Assembly (NCBI GenBank): GCA_024690885.1
Contig: JAILOI010000096.1
Span: 1-34,229, forward strand
DNA from: Lachnospiraceae bacterium
GTDB taxonomy: Bacteria; Bacillota; Clostridia; Lachnospirales; Lachnospiraceae
DNA: 34,229 nucleotides
Direction: 5' to 3'
The notes under the pieces were generated by a model. The model was not told the DNA's origin, ran no database searches, and saw only the letters and a list, made by a program, of their open reading frames with translations. Positions within the stretch are counted from its first letter, which is position 1, and each line of letters begins with the position of its first letter. This document shows positions 9,077-20,100 of this stretch, one piece after another. A program made the translations under genes and the position numbers.

Positions 9077-10135
9077 ATGAGTGAACAGACAATCAAGATT
9101 AATCATCTACCTGCACCTACCTGGCATTGGCTTCATATGAACGATGCAGATGTATCCGTTCCGGATGAACTGTTGACCTATATTGCAGCAGACGAAGTGC
9201 CAAGTGGCGTTGAGAAGACGGTTTTAGACGCACCAACCTTAGGTGCGGTTGCAACCGGATTCGGTAAACACGCAGATGTGATTTTTGGTGGCGTAGGTGA
9301 AGTGACATCCTATCGGACCACGGCAGAAGTAGCGGCTCCGGTTCGTTTGGATTATGATTTTAGTGAAGGGGCGAACAGCGTCAATGCCATTGAACTGATT
9401 GCACCGGAGCATACCGAGATGCTGGTGATTCAGCATTTCCATTCCGAGGCCAATGGATTTGGTTTTGCAGGAGTAGAGACCAAGTATGATGTTGCCAAGA
9501 ATGCCAAGATTACCTTGGTTCAGGTGCAGATGCTTGGGGATGATATGACCTTTTGCAACAATGTCGGTGGACGTTGTGACGACGAAGGTTCCTTTCATTT
9601 GATTCAGTTGGTATTAGGTGGCAAGCGTACCTATGTAGGAAGCCATACGGCATTATCCGGTGTGAAGTCCAACCTTGCGGTGGATATGGCTTACATTGTT
9701 TGTGACGATCACGTATTGGATATGAACTACGTGGCAGATCATACCGGTAAGAAGACGGATTGTGTCATCAATGCCAACGGCGTACTGCGCAATCAGGCGA
9801 AGAAAACATTCCGTGGAACCATCGATTTTAAGCGTGGCTGTGCCGGCGCAACCGGTGCGGAAGCGGAAGATGTATTGTTGATGGACGATGGTGTGATTAA
9901 CCAGACCATTCCGTTGATTCTCTGTACCGAAGAGGACGTGGAAGGTAGCCATGGTGCAACCATCGGTAAGCTGAACGAGGATTTGTTGTTCTATATGGAG
10001 TCCCGTGGTATGGAGCTGAAGGATATTTATGAGATGATGGCCCGCGCCCGTGTGGATGCGGTTTGTAACTTGATTCCGGATGAGCCGACCAGACAGTTAG
10101 TGGTAGAGTATTTAGGTGAAGAAGAGGAAGCATAA
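9077..10135 (+). CDS. sufD: SufD-like Fe-S cluster assembly protein
   Basis: SufBD C-terminal domain (FRGTIDFKRGCAGATGAEAEDVLLMDDGVINQTIPLILCTEEDVEGSHGATIGKLNEDLLFYMESRGM); between sufB and sufS. Confidence 0.9.
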   Translation: MSEQTIKINHLPAPTWHWLHMNDADVSVPDELLTYIAADEVPSGVEKTVLDAPTLGAVATGFGKHADVIFGGVGEVTSYRTTAEVAAPVRLDYDFSEGANSVNAIELIAPEHTEMLVIQHFHSEANGFGFAGVETKYDVAKNAKITLVQVQMLGDDMTFCNNVGGRCDDEGSFHLIQLVLGGKRTYVGSHTALSGVKSNLAVDMAYIVCDDHVLDMNYVADHTGKKTDCVINANGVLRNQAKKTFRGTIDFKRGCAGATGAEAEDVLLMDDGVINQTIPLILCTEEDVEGSHGATIGKLNEDLLFYMESRGMELKDIYEMMARARVDAVCNLIPDEPTRQLVVEYLGEEEEA

Positions 10136-11358
10136 TGACAGAAGCGGATCAGCAGATTCGAGGACAATTTCCGATCCTTACCGACCGGAATGTTGTCTAT
10201 CTTGATAATGCCGCAACGTCTCAGAAACCACCATGTGTGATTGAGGCGGCAGCAGAGTATTACAAGCTTAATAATGCCAATCCGATGAGAGGATTGTATG
10301 AACTAAGTATTGACGCGACCAATGCATATGAGGATGCCCGTAAAACCGTGGCCAACTTCATTCATGCAGCGCGTCCGGAGGAAATTGTATTTACCAGAAA
10401 TGCCACAGAGGGCATGAATTTACTTGCTTATTCTTATGGTATGCATTTCCTGAAAGAAGGTGACGAGATTATCGTCAGCATTGCAGAGCATCACAGTAAC
10501 ATGTTGCCATGGCGCCAGGTTGCCCAAGCCACCGGTGCTCATGTCACCTATCTGTTCTGCAAGGAAGACGGGGAGCTTTCTCCGAAGATGTTGGAGGACA
10601 TTATTTCGGAGAAGACCAAAATCGTTGCTATTACACAGATTTCCAACGTGTTTGGACGATTGAATGATATCAAGGGCTTTGCTGCAGTTGCCCATGCTCA
10701 TGGTGCAATTATGGTAGCAGACGGTGCCCAGTCTGTTCCGCACATCCCGGTGGATGTGGTGGATTTGGATGTGGATTTCATGGCGTTTTCCGGACACAAG
10801 ATGTTTGCACCCATGGGAATTGGTGCCTTGTACGGCAAGTATGAGTTGTTGGAGCAGATGCCTCCGTTTTTGTACGGCGGCGAGATGATTGAATATGTCA
10901 CCATGGAAGATGCCACCTATGCGGAAGTGCCTCACAAGTTTGAGGCCGGCACGGTGAACGTCGGTGGTGCAGTGGGCCTAGCGGAAGCGATTCGGTTTAT
11001 GGAACGCTTTGGCTGGGAGCGAATTGAAAAGCGGGAGAATGACCTGACGGTATATGCCATGGAGAAAATCACCAAGATTCCTCACGTGCATGTGTTAGGC
11101 TCTGCAGATCCACTGGATCACCACGGCATCATTACGTTTATGATTGATGGGGTTCATCCCCATGATGTGGCAGCGATTTTCGATGCGCATAACATTGCGA
11201 TTCGCGCCGGTCATCACTGCGCACAGCCGTTGCATAAGTTCTTAGGCAAGTTGTCTACGTCCCGTGCATCCTTGGCGTTCTATAACAACGAGGAAGATAT
11301 TGATGCGTTTATTGACTGCTTAAGTCATATTCGTACCGATATGGGATATGCAGATTAG
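10135..11358 (+). CDS. sufS: Cysteine desulfurase SufS
   Basis: VYLDNAATSQKP, AEHHSNMLPWR, DVDFMAFSGHKMFAPMGIGALYG (PLP-Lys), RAGHHCAQPLHKFLG (active Cys). Confidence 0.96.
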   Translation: MTEADQQIRGQFPILTDRNVVYLDNAATSQKPPCVIEAAAEYYKLNNANPMRGLYELSIDATNAYEDARKTVANFIHAARPEEIVFTRNATEGMNLLAYSYGMHFLKEGDEIIVSIAEHHSNMLPWRQVAQATGAHVTYLFCKEDGELSPKMLEDIISEKTKIVAITQISNVFGRLNDIKGFAAVAHAHGAIMVADGAQSVPHIPVDVVDLDVDFMAFSGHKMFAPMGIGALYGKYELLEQMPPFLYGGEMIEYVTMEDATYAEVPHKFEAGTVNVGGAVGLAEAIRFMERFGWERIEKRENDLTVYAMEKITKIPHVHVLGSADPLDHHGIITFMIDGVHPHDVAAIFDAHNIAIRAGHHCAQPLHKFLGKLSTSRASLAFYNNEEDIDAFIDCLSHIRTDMGYAD

Positions 11359-11379
11359 CCAACAGCAGATAGGAGTATT

Positions 11380-11805
11380 ATGGCAAATACATTTTATAAT
11401 GAGATTTTAACCGATCACAATATGAATCCGACCCATAAACACGCCATCGAGGGTGCAAACTACACCCTTGAAGGCGTGAATCCGTCTTGTGGAGACGATA
11501 TTATTTTGCAGCTTCGTGTGGAAGACAATATTATCGTAGACGGTGGATATACGGGAGACGGATGCGCAATTTCCCAGGCTTCTGCGGATATGATGTTGGA
11601 TTTGATTATCGGCAAAACCAAGGAAGAGGCGCTTCGTCTGTCTGAGATTTTTTTGCGTATGATTACCGGGAAAATCACGGAAGAAGAGCATGAAGAGCTG
11701 GAGGAAGCCGGTATTCTCCAGGATGTTTCTCATATGCCGGCACGCGTGAAGTGCGCAGTTTTAGGTTGGCACACCATGGACGAGATGTTCAAACCCGGTG
11801 AGTAA
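11380..11805 (+). CDS. sufU: Fe-S cluster assembly / sulfur-relay protein SufU
   Basis: NPSCGDDIILQL, GGYTGDGCAISQASADMMLDLI, VKCAVLGWHTM. Confidence 0.95.
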   Translation: MANTFYNEILTDHNMNPTHKHAIEGANYTLEGVNPSCGDDIILQLRVEDNIIVDGGYTGDGCAISQASADMMLDLIIGKTKEEALRLSEIFLRMITGKITEEEHEELEEAGILQDVSHMPARVKCAVLGWHTMDEMFKPGE

Positions 11806-11823
11806 CCAAAGAGGAGATATTGT

Positions 11824-13197
11824 ATGAGTAGAAAAGTGGATATTGCAATTATTGGAGCAGGGCCGGGAGGAATTTTCGCGGCCTACGAACTGATGAAAAA
11901 AGACCCTTCGAAGAAGGTGGTGGTCTTCGATTCCGGCTATGCCTTAGAGAAGCGTCATTGCCCAATCGATGGCAAGAAGATCAAAAGTTGTATCAGCTGT
12001 AAGGTTTGTTCCATTATGAACGGATTCGGCGGTGCCGGTGCGTTCTCCGATGGAAAGTACAACATCACCAATGACTTTGGAGGAACCCTCTATCAGTATA
12101 TTGGTAGAGAAGAAGCAACGAATCTCATGTATTACGTGGATGAGATTAATATGAGTCACGGTGGAGAAGGCACCACGCTGTATTCTACTGCAGGCACTTC
12201 CCTGAAGAAGGTGTGCATGCAGAACAAGCTGCAGCTGTTAGAAGCCAGTGTGCGTCATCTTGGAACCGATAAGAATTATGTGGTATTGCAGCATCTCTAC
12301 GATGAGCTGAAGGACTTGGTGGAGTTTCGTTTTGAAACCAAGGTGGATCGGGTAGAGGATTTAGCACCGGGTTATCGCTTAACCTTCGGTGAGGAAAGCT
12401 TAGAGTGCGATACCTGTATTATCTCCGTTGGACGTAGCGGTAGTAAGTGGATGGAAACCATCTGTAATGATTTGAACATCCAGACCATGTCCAATCGTGT
12501 GGATATCGGTGTTCGTGTGGAGATTCCGGCTGAGATTTTTTCCCATATTACAGATGAATTATACGAGGGCAAGATCGTTTATCGTACAGAGAAATTCGAG
12601 GATTTGGTTCGTACCTTCTGTATGAACCCGAAGGGAATTGTGGTAAACGAGAATACCAACGGTATCATTACGGTGAACGGTCACAGTTTTGAGGATGATT
12701 CCAGAAAGACCAACAATACCAACTTCGCCCTGTTGGTATCCAAGCATTTTTCCGAACCGTTTAAAGACAGTAACGGTTATGGTGAGAGTATCGCCCGCTT
12801 GTCTAATATGTTAGGTGGTGGTGTAATCGTACAGCGCTTCGGCGATCTGGTACGTGGACGTCGTTCCACCAATAAGCGTATTGAGGAGTCTACGGTGCAG
12901 CCAACTTTGAATGCGACACCGGGAGATTTGTCCCTTGTCTTACCAAAACGTATTTTAGATGGTATTATAGAGATGATCTATGCGTTGGACAAGATTGCAC
13001 CGGGTACGGCCAATGACGATACCCTGTTGTATGGTGTGGAAGTGAAGTTCTACAACATGTCCGTTGCATTGGATGAACATCTCGAAACCAACCACAAGGG
13101 CTTATATGTCATCGGAGACGGTAGTGGTGTGACCCATTCCTTGTCCCATGCATCGGCCAGTGGTGTTTATGTTGCGCGTAAGATTGTGGAAGCATAG
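11824..13197 (+). CDS. NAD(P)/FAD-dependent oxidoreductase (COG2509-like)
   Basis: N-terminal Rossmann IAIIGAGPGGIFAAYEL, CISCKVCSIMNGFGGAGAFSDGKYNI, C-terminal GLYVIGDGSGVTHSLSHASASGVYVAR. Confidence 0.85.
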   Translation: MSRKVDIAIIGAGPGGIFAAYELMKKDPSKKVVVFDSGYALEKRHCPIDGKKIKSCISCKVCSIMNGFGGAGAFSDGKYNITNDFGGTLYQYIGREEATNLMYYVDEINMSHGGEGTTLYSTAGTSLKKVCMQNKLQLLEASVRHLGTDKNYVVLQHLYDELKDLVEFRFETKVDRVEDLAPGYRLTFGEESLECDTCIISVGRSGSKWMETICNDLNIQTMSNRVDIGVRVEIPAEIFSHITDELYEGKIVYRTEKFEDLVRTFCMNPKGIVVNENTNGIITVNGHSFEDDSRKTNNTNFALLVSKHFSEPFKDSNGYGESIARLSNMLGGGVIVQRFGDLVRGRRSTNKRIEESTVQPTLNATPGDLSLVLPKRILDGIIEMIYALDKIAPGTANDDTLLYGVEVKFYNMSVALDEHLETNHKGLYVIGDGSGVTHSLSHASASGVYVARKIVEA

Positions 13198-13232
13198 AAC
13201 CTGTCTCTACTCGGTTCGGTCAGGAGATTCCT

Positions 13233-14366
13233 ATGAAAAAACGATGGCGTGATGAACTTCTTACTTTTTCACATTATAATTGGGACCATGGAATCCGGGA
13301 AAACCGGGAAGCCGTTTCGTATGAGAATGCAGTTCTGACGTGGAACGGGATTTTGATCAATGTCATAGTCAATCTGGCGTTATTTATCTTCTATGGGTTG
13401 TACGAAGGAAGCTCTATTGAAACCATGGGATTTGCGGTTGTGATTCCAATTGGTTTGATCCTCTTGCTGTTGTTTCGCAGGTTGTATGGACGTTTTGAGG
13501 GGACGGAGTTTGCTATGGTTGGCATTCCGTATCTGGTGGGAACACTGATGCTGCTGTTCTGTACCTATATGATTGTCAGTCCCTTTGTTCAGGCGTCTTT
13601 CTATGCGTACTTTCTGGTCTTAACCTTACAGACCACCTTGATTATCGATCGGCCCAAACGGAAAGCACTGATCGTACTGCTGTGGGGCGTGATGCTCCAA
13701 GTCACGAACCTCTATAGTTACTTAGGGGAAGTACGGCAGCAGATGACCGCTATTCACGGAACCATCGTCGTATTGGCGTCGTTCCTGTGTGGATGGTTTA
13801 TTTCCTGGCGACGGATGCAGGGCTTTGATAATGAACGGGAATTGCTGTATATGTCCACCCATGACCGACTGACAAGGCTTCGGAATCGTGCCAGTCTCTA
13901 TGCAGATTTTGATCAGTTTTCCAAGGATGGCAGTATCTGTGGCATTCTGGTTTTTGATATTAATTCCTTCAAAAAGTTGAATGATACCTATGGGCATATC
14001 TTCGGAGATGAAGCCATTGAATATGTGGCCGGCATTCTTAGAATCTGTGAAGAACGCTATGGCATCGCTTTCTATCGCTATGGTGGAGATGAATTCGTTG
14101 GTATTCACCTGAAACTTTGCCAGGATGATCCACAGAAACTTTTGCCGCACATCAAGCGGCGGGTGAGTGAGGCTCAGTTGTGCACCATGGATGGAATTGA
14201 AGTGACGATTCGCATTAGTGGTGGCTATGCAGCCTATGAAGAAGGCATGAGTTTAGAGGCACTTGTAAATCTGGCGGATGAAGCCATGTATGAAGACAAG
14301 GAAGAGATGAAACGACAGGGATTGGTTTCTTTTGGTGAGGAAATGTTTGTCCCGGTACGAAAATAA
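13233..14366 (+). CDS. Membrane GGDEF-domain protein (putative diguanylate cyclase)
   Basis: Hydrophobic N-terminal half with several TM segments; THDRLTRLRNRASLYADF and YRYGGDEFVGIHL active-site motif. Confidence 0.92.
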   Translation: MKKRWRDELLTFSHYNWDHGIRENREAVSYENAVLTWNGILINVIVNLALFIFYGLYEGSSIETMGFAVVIPIGLILLLLFRRLYGRFEGTEFAMVGIPYLVGTLMLLFCTYMIVSPFVQASFYAYFLVLTLQTTLIIDRPKRKALIVLLWGVMLQVTNLYSYLGEVRQQMTAIHGTIVVLASFLCGWFISWRRMQGFDNERELLYMSTHDRLTRLRNRASLYADFDQFSKDGSICGILVFDINSFKKLNDTYGHIFGDEAIEYVAGILRICEERYGIAFYRYGGDEFVGIHLKLCQDDPQKLLPHIKRRVSEAQLCTMDGIEVTIRISGGYAAYEEGMSLEALVNLADEAMYEDKEEMKRQGLVSFGEEMFVPVRK

Positions 14367-14369
14367 TGC

Positions 14370-14411
14370 AATCCACACTTACACGTTCGTCGGTAAGTGT
14401 GGATTTTTTTT
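14370..14411 (+). terminator. Intrinsic terminator after GGDEF gene
   Basis: AATCCACACTTAC (14370-14382) / GTAAGTGTGGATT (14393-14405) plus T-tract. Confidence 0.85.
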
Positions 14412-14477
14412 GTCTAGTCTGTTATCATGTAAGCCGTGAGTGAGGCTCACGGAGTATAGATTATAAGGAGACCGAAC

Positions 14478-15356
14478 ATGAATGAATATGTAATTGTCGT
14501 TGATTTGTCTGCAAATATCAGTACGGATTTTGTAGAGAAGCATAATCTTGTATTTATTCCTATGAATTATTCCATCGGAGATGAGGAGCGCGTCAGTGCC
14601 CATATGGAATCCGATGATCTGATGAAAACCTTCTACGAAAGCCAGCGCAAGGGAATCGAGACCAAGACCAGTCAGATTACCCCTCAGCAGTATATGGAAG
14701 CCTTCGAACCATATGTGAAGGCCGGCAAGGATGTGGTTTACATCTGCTTATCCAGTGGTTTGAGCAATACCTTCAACAGTGTATCTCTTGCAAAGCGAGA
14801 ACTGGAAGAGGAATATCCGGATGCCAAGGTATATCCGGTGGATTCTCTGGCGGGAACCGGTTGTATGGGATTGCTGGCAGAAGAAGCTGCTTACAATCGT
14901 GAGAAGGGAATGAGTGCTGAGGAGAACTACAACAAGCTTTGTGAGTTGGTAGATTCCTTATGCCACGTATTTATGGTAGATGATTTGATGTACTTACATC
15001 GCGGTGGCCGTGTTCCGGCAAGTACAGCGATTATGGGTACCGTCTTGAATATCAAGCCGCTGTTGATTGTAGGTGAGGACGGTAAGCTTCCGATGATTGA
15101 TAAGAAGCGCGGCATCAAGCCTGCCATGAACCGTATGGTTGAGATTTACGAGAAGACCTATCGCAAGGATATGAATCGTGTGTATATCGTACATGCGGAT
15201 GCAGTAGACCGTGCCGAGTTCTTGAAGGAGAAGGTGCTTGCTGTCAATCCAAATGCGGATATTGAAGTGCAGATGCTATGTCCGGTGATTGGTTCTCATA
15301 CCGGTCCGGGAATGGCTGCCATTCTTTACTTTGGTGATCGTCATCACTTGGGTTAA
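14478..15356 (+). CDS. DegV family (fatty-acid-binding) protein
   Basis: DLSANISTDFVEKHNLVFIPMNYSIGDEE, KTSQITPQQYMEAFEPY, YICLSSGLSNTFNS, LHRGGRVPASTAIMGTVLNIKPLL. Confidence 0.93.
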   Translation: MNEYVIVVDLSANISTDFVEKHNLVFIPMNYSIGDEERVSAHMESDDLMKTFYESQRKGIETKTSQITPQQYMEAFEPYVKAGKDVVYICLSSGLSNTFNSVSLAKRELEEEYPDAKVYPVDSLAGTGCMGLLAEEAAYNREKGMSAEENYNKLCELVDSLCHVFMVDDLMYLHRGGRVPASTAIMGTVLNIKPLLIVGEDGKLPMIDKKRGIKPAMNRMVEIYEKTYRKDMNRVYIVHADAVDRAEFLKEKVLAVNPNADIEVQMLCPVIGSHTGPGMAAILYFGDRHHLG

Positions 15357-15392
15357 TGGGCTTTTTTCAAAATTTTATAATGTTTATTTTTC

Positions 15393-15426
15393 AGTGCATC
15401 TATTTCAAAATAGGTGCACTTTTTTA
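15393..15426 (+). terminator. Intrinsic terminator after degV
   Basis: AGTGCATCTATTT (15393-15405) / AAATAGGTGCACT (15408-15420), one T-G mismatch, then T-tract. Confidence 0.75.
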
Positions 15427-15510
15427 CTGTGTGAAAAAGGGGAATATGGTATGATTTAATGGTCAGAATATGTAGGTATTCTGAACTTAGGGATTTGGAG
15501 AGTTGAGGAA

Positions 15511-17184
15511 ATGAAACAACAGTGGTGGCACGACAAAGTCGTGTATCAGATTTATCCGAAAAGCTTCTGTGATACCACCGGAAGCGGCATCGGAGACTTG
15601 AATGGAATTACGAAACACCTGGATTATTTACAGGATTTGGGGGTGGATATCATCTGGTTATCCCCTTGTTATCCGTCTCCCATGGCGGACCAGGGATACG
15701 ATATTTCAGACTATCGGAATATCCATCCGGATTTTGGTACCTTGGAGGATTTTGATCGCCTGGTGGCAGAGGCCAAGGCACGCAATATTGGAATCATTAT
15801 GGATTTGGTGGCCAATCATTGCTCGGATGAGCATCCATGGTTTCAGGCGGCGATGAAGGATCCCTACGGGGAATACGGCAAGTACTTCTATCTGGAAGAG
15901 GGAATGGATGGTGGTGCGCCGAACAACTGGCGGTCTTATTTTGGAGGCAGTGCCTGGGAGAAGGTTCCGGCGACGGACAACCTTTATTACTTACATATGT
16001 TTCACAAAAAGCAGCCGGATTTGAATTGGGAGAATCCCAAGGTGCGCCGGGAAATCTACGATCTGGTGAATTTCTGGTTTGATCGTGGCGTGGTTGGATT
16101 TCGTATTGACGCGATTACGGATATTAAGAAGCCTAAGACCTTGCGGGGACGTAACTATCCGCCGGACCGGGAGGATGGGATGGTTTTCTGCAAGCGTATG
16201 CTTCAAGATGCCCATGGCATCGGGGAGTTTTTGACGGAACTGAAGGAAGAATGTTTCCTGCCGCATCAGGCGTTTACCGTAGGAGAAGTCAGTGGACAAC
16301 GGGAAGAGGAAACCGCAGATTACGTGGGAGTGGACGGCTACTTTAGCAGTATGTTCGACTTCGAAGTGGTGTCCGAGGAGTCCAAAGACGGAGGAGAATG
16401 GTACAAGAAGAAGTTCATTACCCCGTCCATGTATCGGCGTGCGATGGAACGAACCCAGAAGCGGATGGAACCCATCGGTTTGATTTCTACGGTGTTGGAG
16501 AATCACGACGTTCCGCGGATTGTAAATCGGATGCTGCGGGATGAGGATCGCTGTGATGCCGCCAAGAAGGCGTTGGCGGTGCTGTATTTGTTCCAGAAGG
16601 GGATTCCCTTTATTTACCAGGGGCAGGAGATTGGTATGGAGAACACCTACAATCCGGATGTTTTTTCCATGCAGGACGTATCCAGTCATGGCGAATACCG
16701 GGCGGCCATCGATGCCGGTGTGTCGGAGGCGGATGCGGTGGCAATCGTCAATCGCTACTCCAGAGACAATGCCAGAACACCCTTCCAGTGGGACGATTCC
16801 CCACAGGCGGGATTTACCACCGGGACGCCGTGGCTTGCGGTCAATCCCAATTATAAAACCATCAATGCAGCCGCAGAAGTGGGACGGGAGGATAGTGTGT
16901 ATGCCTTCTACAAAGCGGCAATTGCGCTACGCAAGGATGCAACATATCACGATACGATGGTGTATGGAAGATTTGATCCCATTGCCTGTGCGGATGAATC
17001 GGTGATTGCCTATGCCAGAGTGGATGGGAACAGACGAATCGTTGTAGTTTGCAACCTGCAGTCTAAGACGACAAGCATTCCAATATATGGAAGCAAAGTA
17101 TTATTGAACAATTATGACCACTTGCAGAGGGAGGCAGATTCCATGGAACTTCTGCCATTCCAGGCAGTGGTTTTGAAGGACTAA
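15511..17184 (+). CDS. GH13 alpha-glucosidase (oligo-1,6-glucosidase / glucan 1,6-alpha-glucosidase-like)
   Basis: WWHDKVVYQIYPKSFCDTTGSGIGDLNGI, GVDIIWLSPCYPSPMADQGYDISDY, VGFRIDAI, FTVGEVSG, VLENHDVPR. Confidence 0.93.
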   Translation: MKQQWWHDKVVYQIYPKSFCDTTGSGIGDLNGITKHLDYLQDLGVDIIWLSPCYPSPMADQGYDISDYRNIHPDFGTLEDFDRLVAEAKARNIGIIMDLVANHCSDEHPWFQAAMKDPYGEYGKYFYLEEGMDGGAPNNWRSYFGGSAWEKVPATDNLYYLHMFHKKQPDLNWENPKVRREIYDLVNFWFDRGVVGFRIDAITDIKKPKTLRGRNYPPDREDGMVFCKRMLQDAHGIGEFLTELKEECFLPHQAFTVGEVSGQREEETADYVGVDGYFSSMFDFEVVSEESKDGGEWYKKKFITPSMYRRAMERTQKRMEPIGLISTVLENHDVPRIVNRMLRDEDRCDAAKKALAVLYLFQKGIPFIYQGQEIGMENTYNPDVFSMQDVSSHGEYRAAIDAGVSEADAVAIVNRYSRDNARTPFQWDDSPQAGFTTGTPWLAVNPNYKTINAAAEVGREDSVYAFYKAAIALRKDATYHDTMVYGRFDPIACADESVIAYARVDGNRRIVVVCNLQSKTTSIPIYGSKVLLNNYDHLQREADSMELLPFQAVVLKD

Positions 17185-17199
17185 TGCAAAGGGGAACAC

Positions 17200-20100
17200 A
17201 TGTCATTGCAATTTATTACCGGTAGCAGTGGAAGCGGGAAGTCCACCTACCTTTACCAACAGATGATTGAGGAATCCATCGCGGATCCGGGACGATTTTT
17301 CTTAGTGATTGTTCCGGAGCAGTTTACCATGTCCACCCAGCGACAGTTGGTGGAGCTGCATCCGAGACACGGTTTGATGAACGTGGAGATTTTATCTTTT
17401 GAACGCTTGGCCTACCGTGTATTTGATGAGCTTGGAATCTCGACGGCATCGGTGCTGGAAGAGACCGGTAAGAATCTGGTGGTACGACGTGTGGCGCGAA
17501 AGCTGGCGGATGAGCTGCCGACCCTTGGTCATAATATGAACAAGAAGGGATTTGTGTCCCAGGTGAAGTCGCTGATTTCCGAGTTGTCCCAGTATCATAT
17601 CGGTTGTGAAGAATTCGAGGAAATGATTGCAACCCCCGGCATGTCCAAAAGCTTCTACCAGAAGGGCCGGGATTTGCTGCGACTGTATCAGGGATTTCTT
17701 GACTTCATTGATGGGAGTTATATTACGTCGGAGCAGTTGTTGGAGCTTCTGATGGATCACGTGGAGGAGTCGTTGTTTGTCCGGGATTCCATCCTGGTGT
17801 TGGACGGATTTACCGGTTTTACTCCGGTTCAGCAGCAGTTATTGTTGCGCCTGTTTCCACTGACGGCAGAGATTCGTTGCGCCATCACCATCGATCCGGC
17901 GGAGGCGCTGCTGTCGAAACCTGCAGAAGAGGAACTGTTTGCCATGAGTAAAAAGATGGCAGCTTCCCTTGTGAAGATGGCACAGATGACCGGTGTAGAT
18001 GTCTTAGATCCGGTGGTTCTAGCCATGGATGAGACATCCAGATATCCGACGGATCATGCCCTAAAGCATCTAGAAGCCAATCTGTTTCGTGTGGAGAAGA
18101 CGCAGCGTGAGGATGCTTCAGGCATTCATCTGGTGCGTGCGATGGATCCCAAGGAGGAGTTGGCCTATGCGGCAGCCACAATCCAACAACTGTTGCGCAA
18201 GGAGGATGTGGCCTATCGATATCAGGATTTTGCCCTGGTGTGTGCCAGGATGGAGGACTACAGTCCCTATATCGATGATATTTTCCGGGATTATGAAATT
18301 CCCCTGTTTAAGGATGAGAAAGCTGTGATCCAGCTACAGCCTGCCATCGAGTTTGTGCGCAGTGCCATTCACGTGGTGACGGACCGCTTTTCTTATGATG
18401 CCATGTTGCACTTTTTCCGTTGCGGATTGACGGGGCTTACCTCTGAAGAAATCGATCAGATGGATAACTACCTCTATCAGTCCGGTATCCGTGGGAAGAA
18501 TAAGTGGATGCATCCCTTTATGGTTTGCCCCCATGGATTTGATGGAGAAGCGTTGGTGGTCATCAATGACATGCGAAGCTTCATTATGGAGAAGGCAGGT
18601 GGTTTTTTTGATGCATTTGCCAAGAAGCAGATGGACGTACGGAGTCGGGCAACGGCATTGTACGAGTTGCTGGTGGCCTTCGATGTGGAAACACAGCTCC
18701 ATGATTTTGCGTCTGATTATGAAGCGGCAGGGGATGAGAAAAAGGCCAGAGAATACCAGGATATCTATGGTATCGTGATTGGTATTCTCGATAAGATGGT
18801 GGCACTGATGGGGGAGGAAGTCCTCGATGCCGGTCAGTTTTTGGAACTGTTTGAGTCCGGTGTGGAGACTGCCCGCATCGGTATGATTCCGCCGGATTCC
18901 GACAGCGTGGTATTCGGTGATATGGAGCGTACCCGACTACAGGATATCAAGGTATTATTCCTGCTGGGTGCAAACGAGGGCGCTATTCCGAAGGCGGTGT
19001 CGGGTGGAAATATGTTCTCCCAAAGTGAACGCCTGTTACTGAAGGAAGCTTCCTATGAACTGGCACCGACGGACCAGGAGAAGGCGTTCATGCAGCGATT
19101 TTATCTATACTTGACCTTGACCAAGCCCAAGGATGCTTTGTACGTCAGCTACGCCAAAATTTCCAACAATGGAGAGAGCTTGCAGAAGTCCTATCTGATT
19201 TCGGTGTTGACGGAACTTTTTCCGAAGTTGCACCCGGTGGATGCCAAGGCGGACCAGCGAATCTGGCGGGAAGCCAAGTCTCTGGCCAAGGATTACTGCA
19301 TCGATTTGATGCGCCGGTTTGTTGCCCGGGAGGAATTAACCGAAGCACAAATCCGGGAGATGGATGCCTTATTTTGCGTCTTTTATCTGGGAGAAGAGGA
19401 AGAGATGCAGCAGATTTTGGATGGCATTTTCTATCACCATGAGAATGAGAAAATCTCCGCCGGCGTAATGAAGGCCTTATCCAACGGACGCATCCAGGGA
19501 AGTGTTTCGCGTCTGGAAACCTATGCCGGTTGTGCCTACCGGTATTTCCTTCAATACTTGCTGGGACTGTCGGAACGGCGTGAGCATGCCTTCGAGGCAG
19601 TGGATATGGGCAGTCTCTACCACGATGCCTTGGAAAAGTACGAGCGTGGGGTAGCGGAAGCCGGAGAGGACTGGCAGACGATTACGCCGGAGCGTTCCAA
19701 GGAAATCCTGCAGGAGAGTATTGCCAGGGCATACGAAGAGATGGAGAAGGTGGAATCCTTTGACAGCGCCAGAGAAAACTATATTCGCACCCATATGGAG
19801 CAGACCTTGGAACGGACGGTTTGGGCACTGACCAAGCAGGTGCGTCAGGGTAGTTTTACCCCACGTTCCTTCGAACTTCCCTTAGGGGAGCTGGCGGAGG
19901 GCGGCAAGCTGGTGTATCCACTGGAGAATACCATGGAGTTGCAGCTCAACGGTGTGATTGACCGTATTGATGATTTTACGGTGGATGATACCTTGTATGT
20001 GAAGGTGATTGATTATAAGTCGTCGGCCAAGGATATTCGACCGGGGGACTTGTACTATGGGTTACAGATTCAGCTGATTTTCTATCTCAATGCAGTGATG

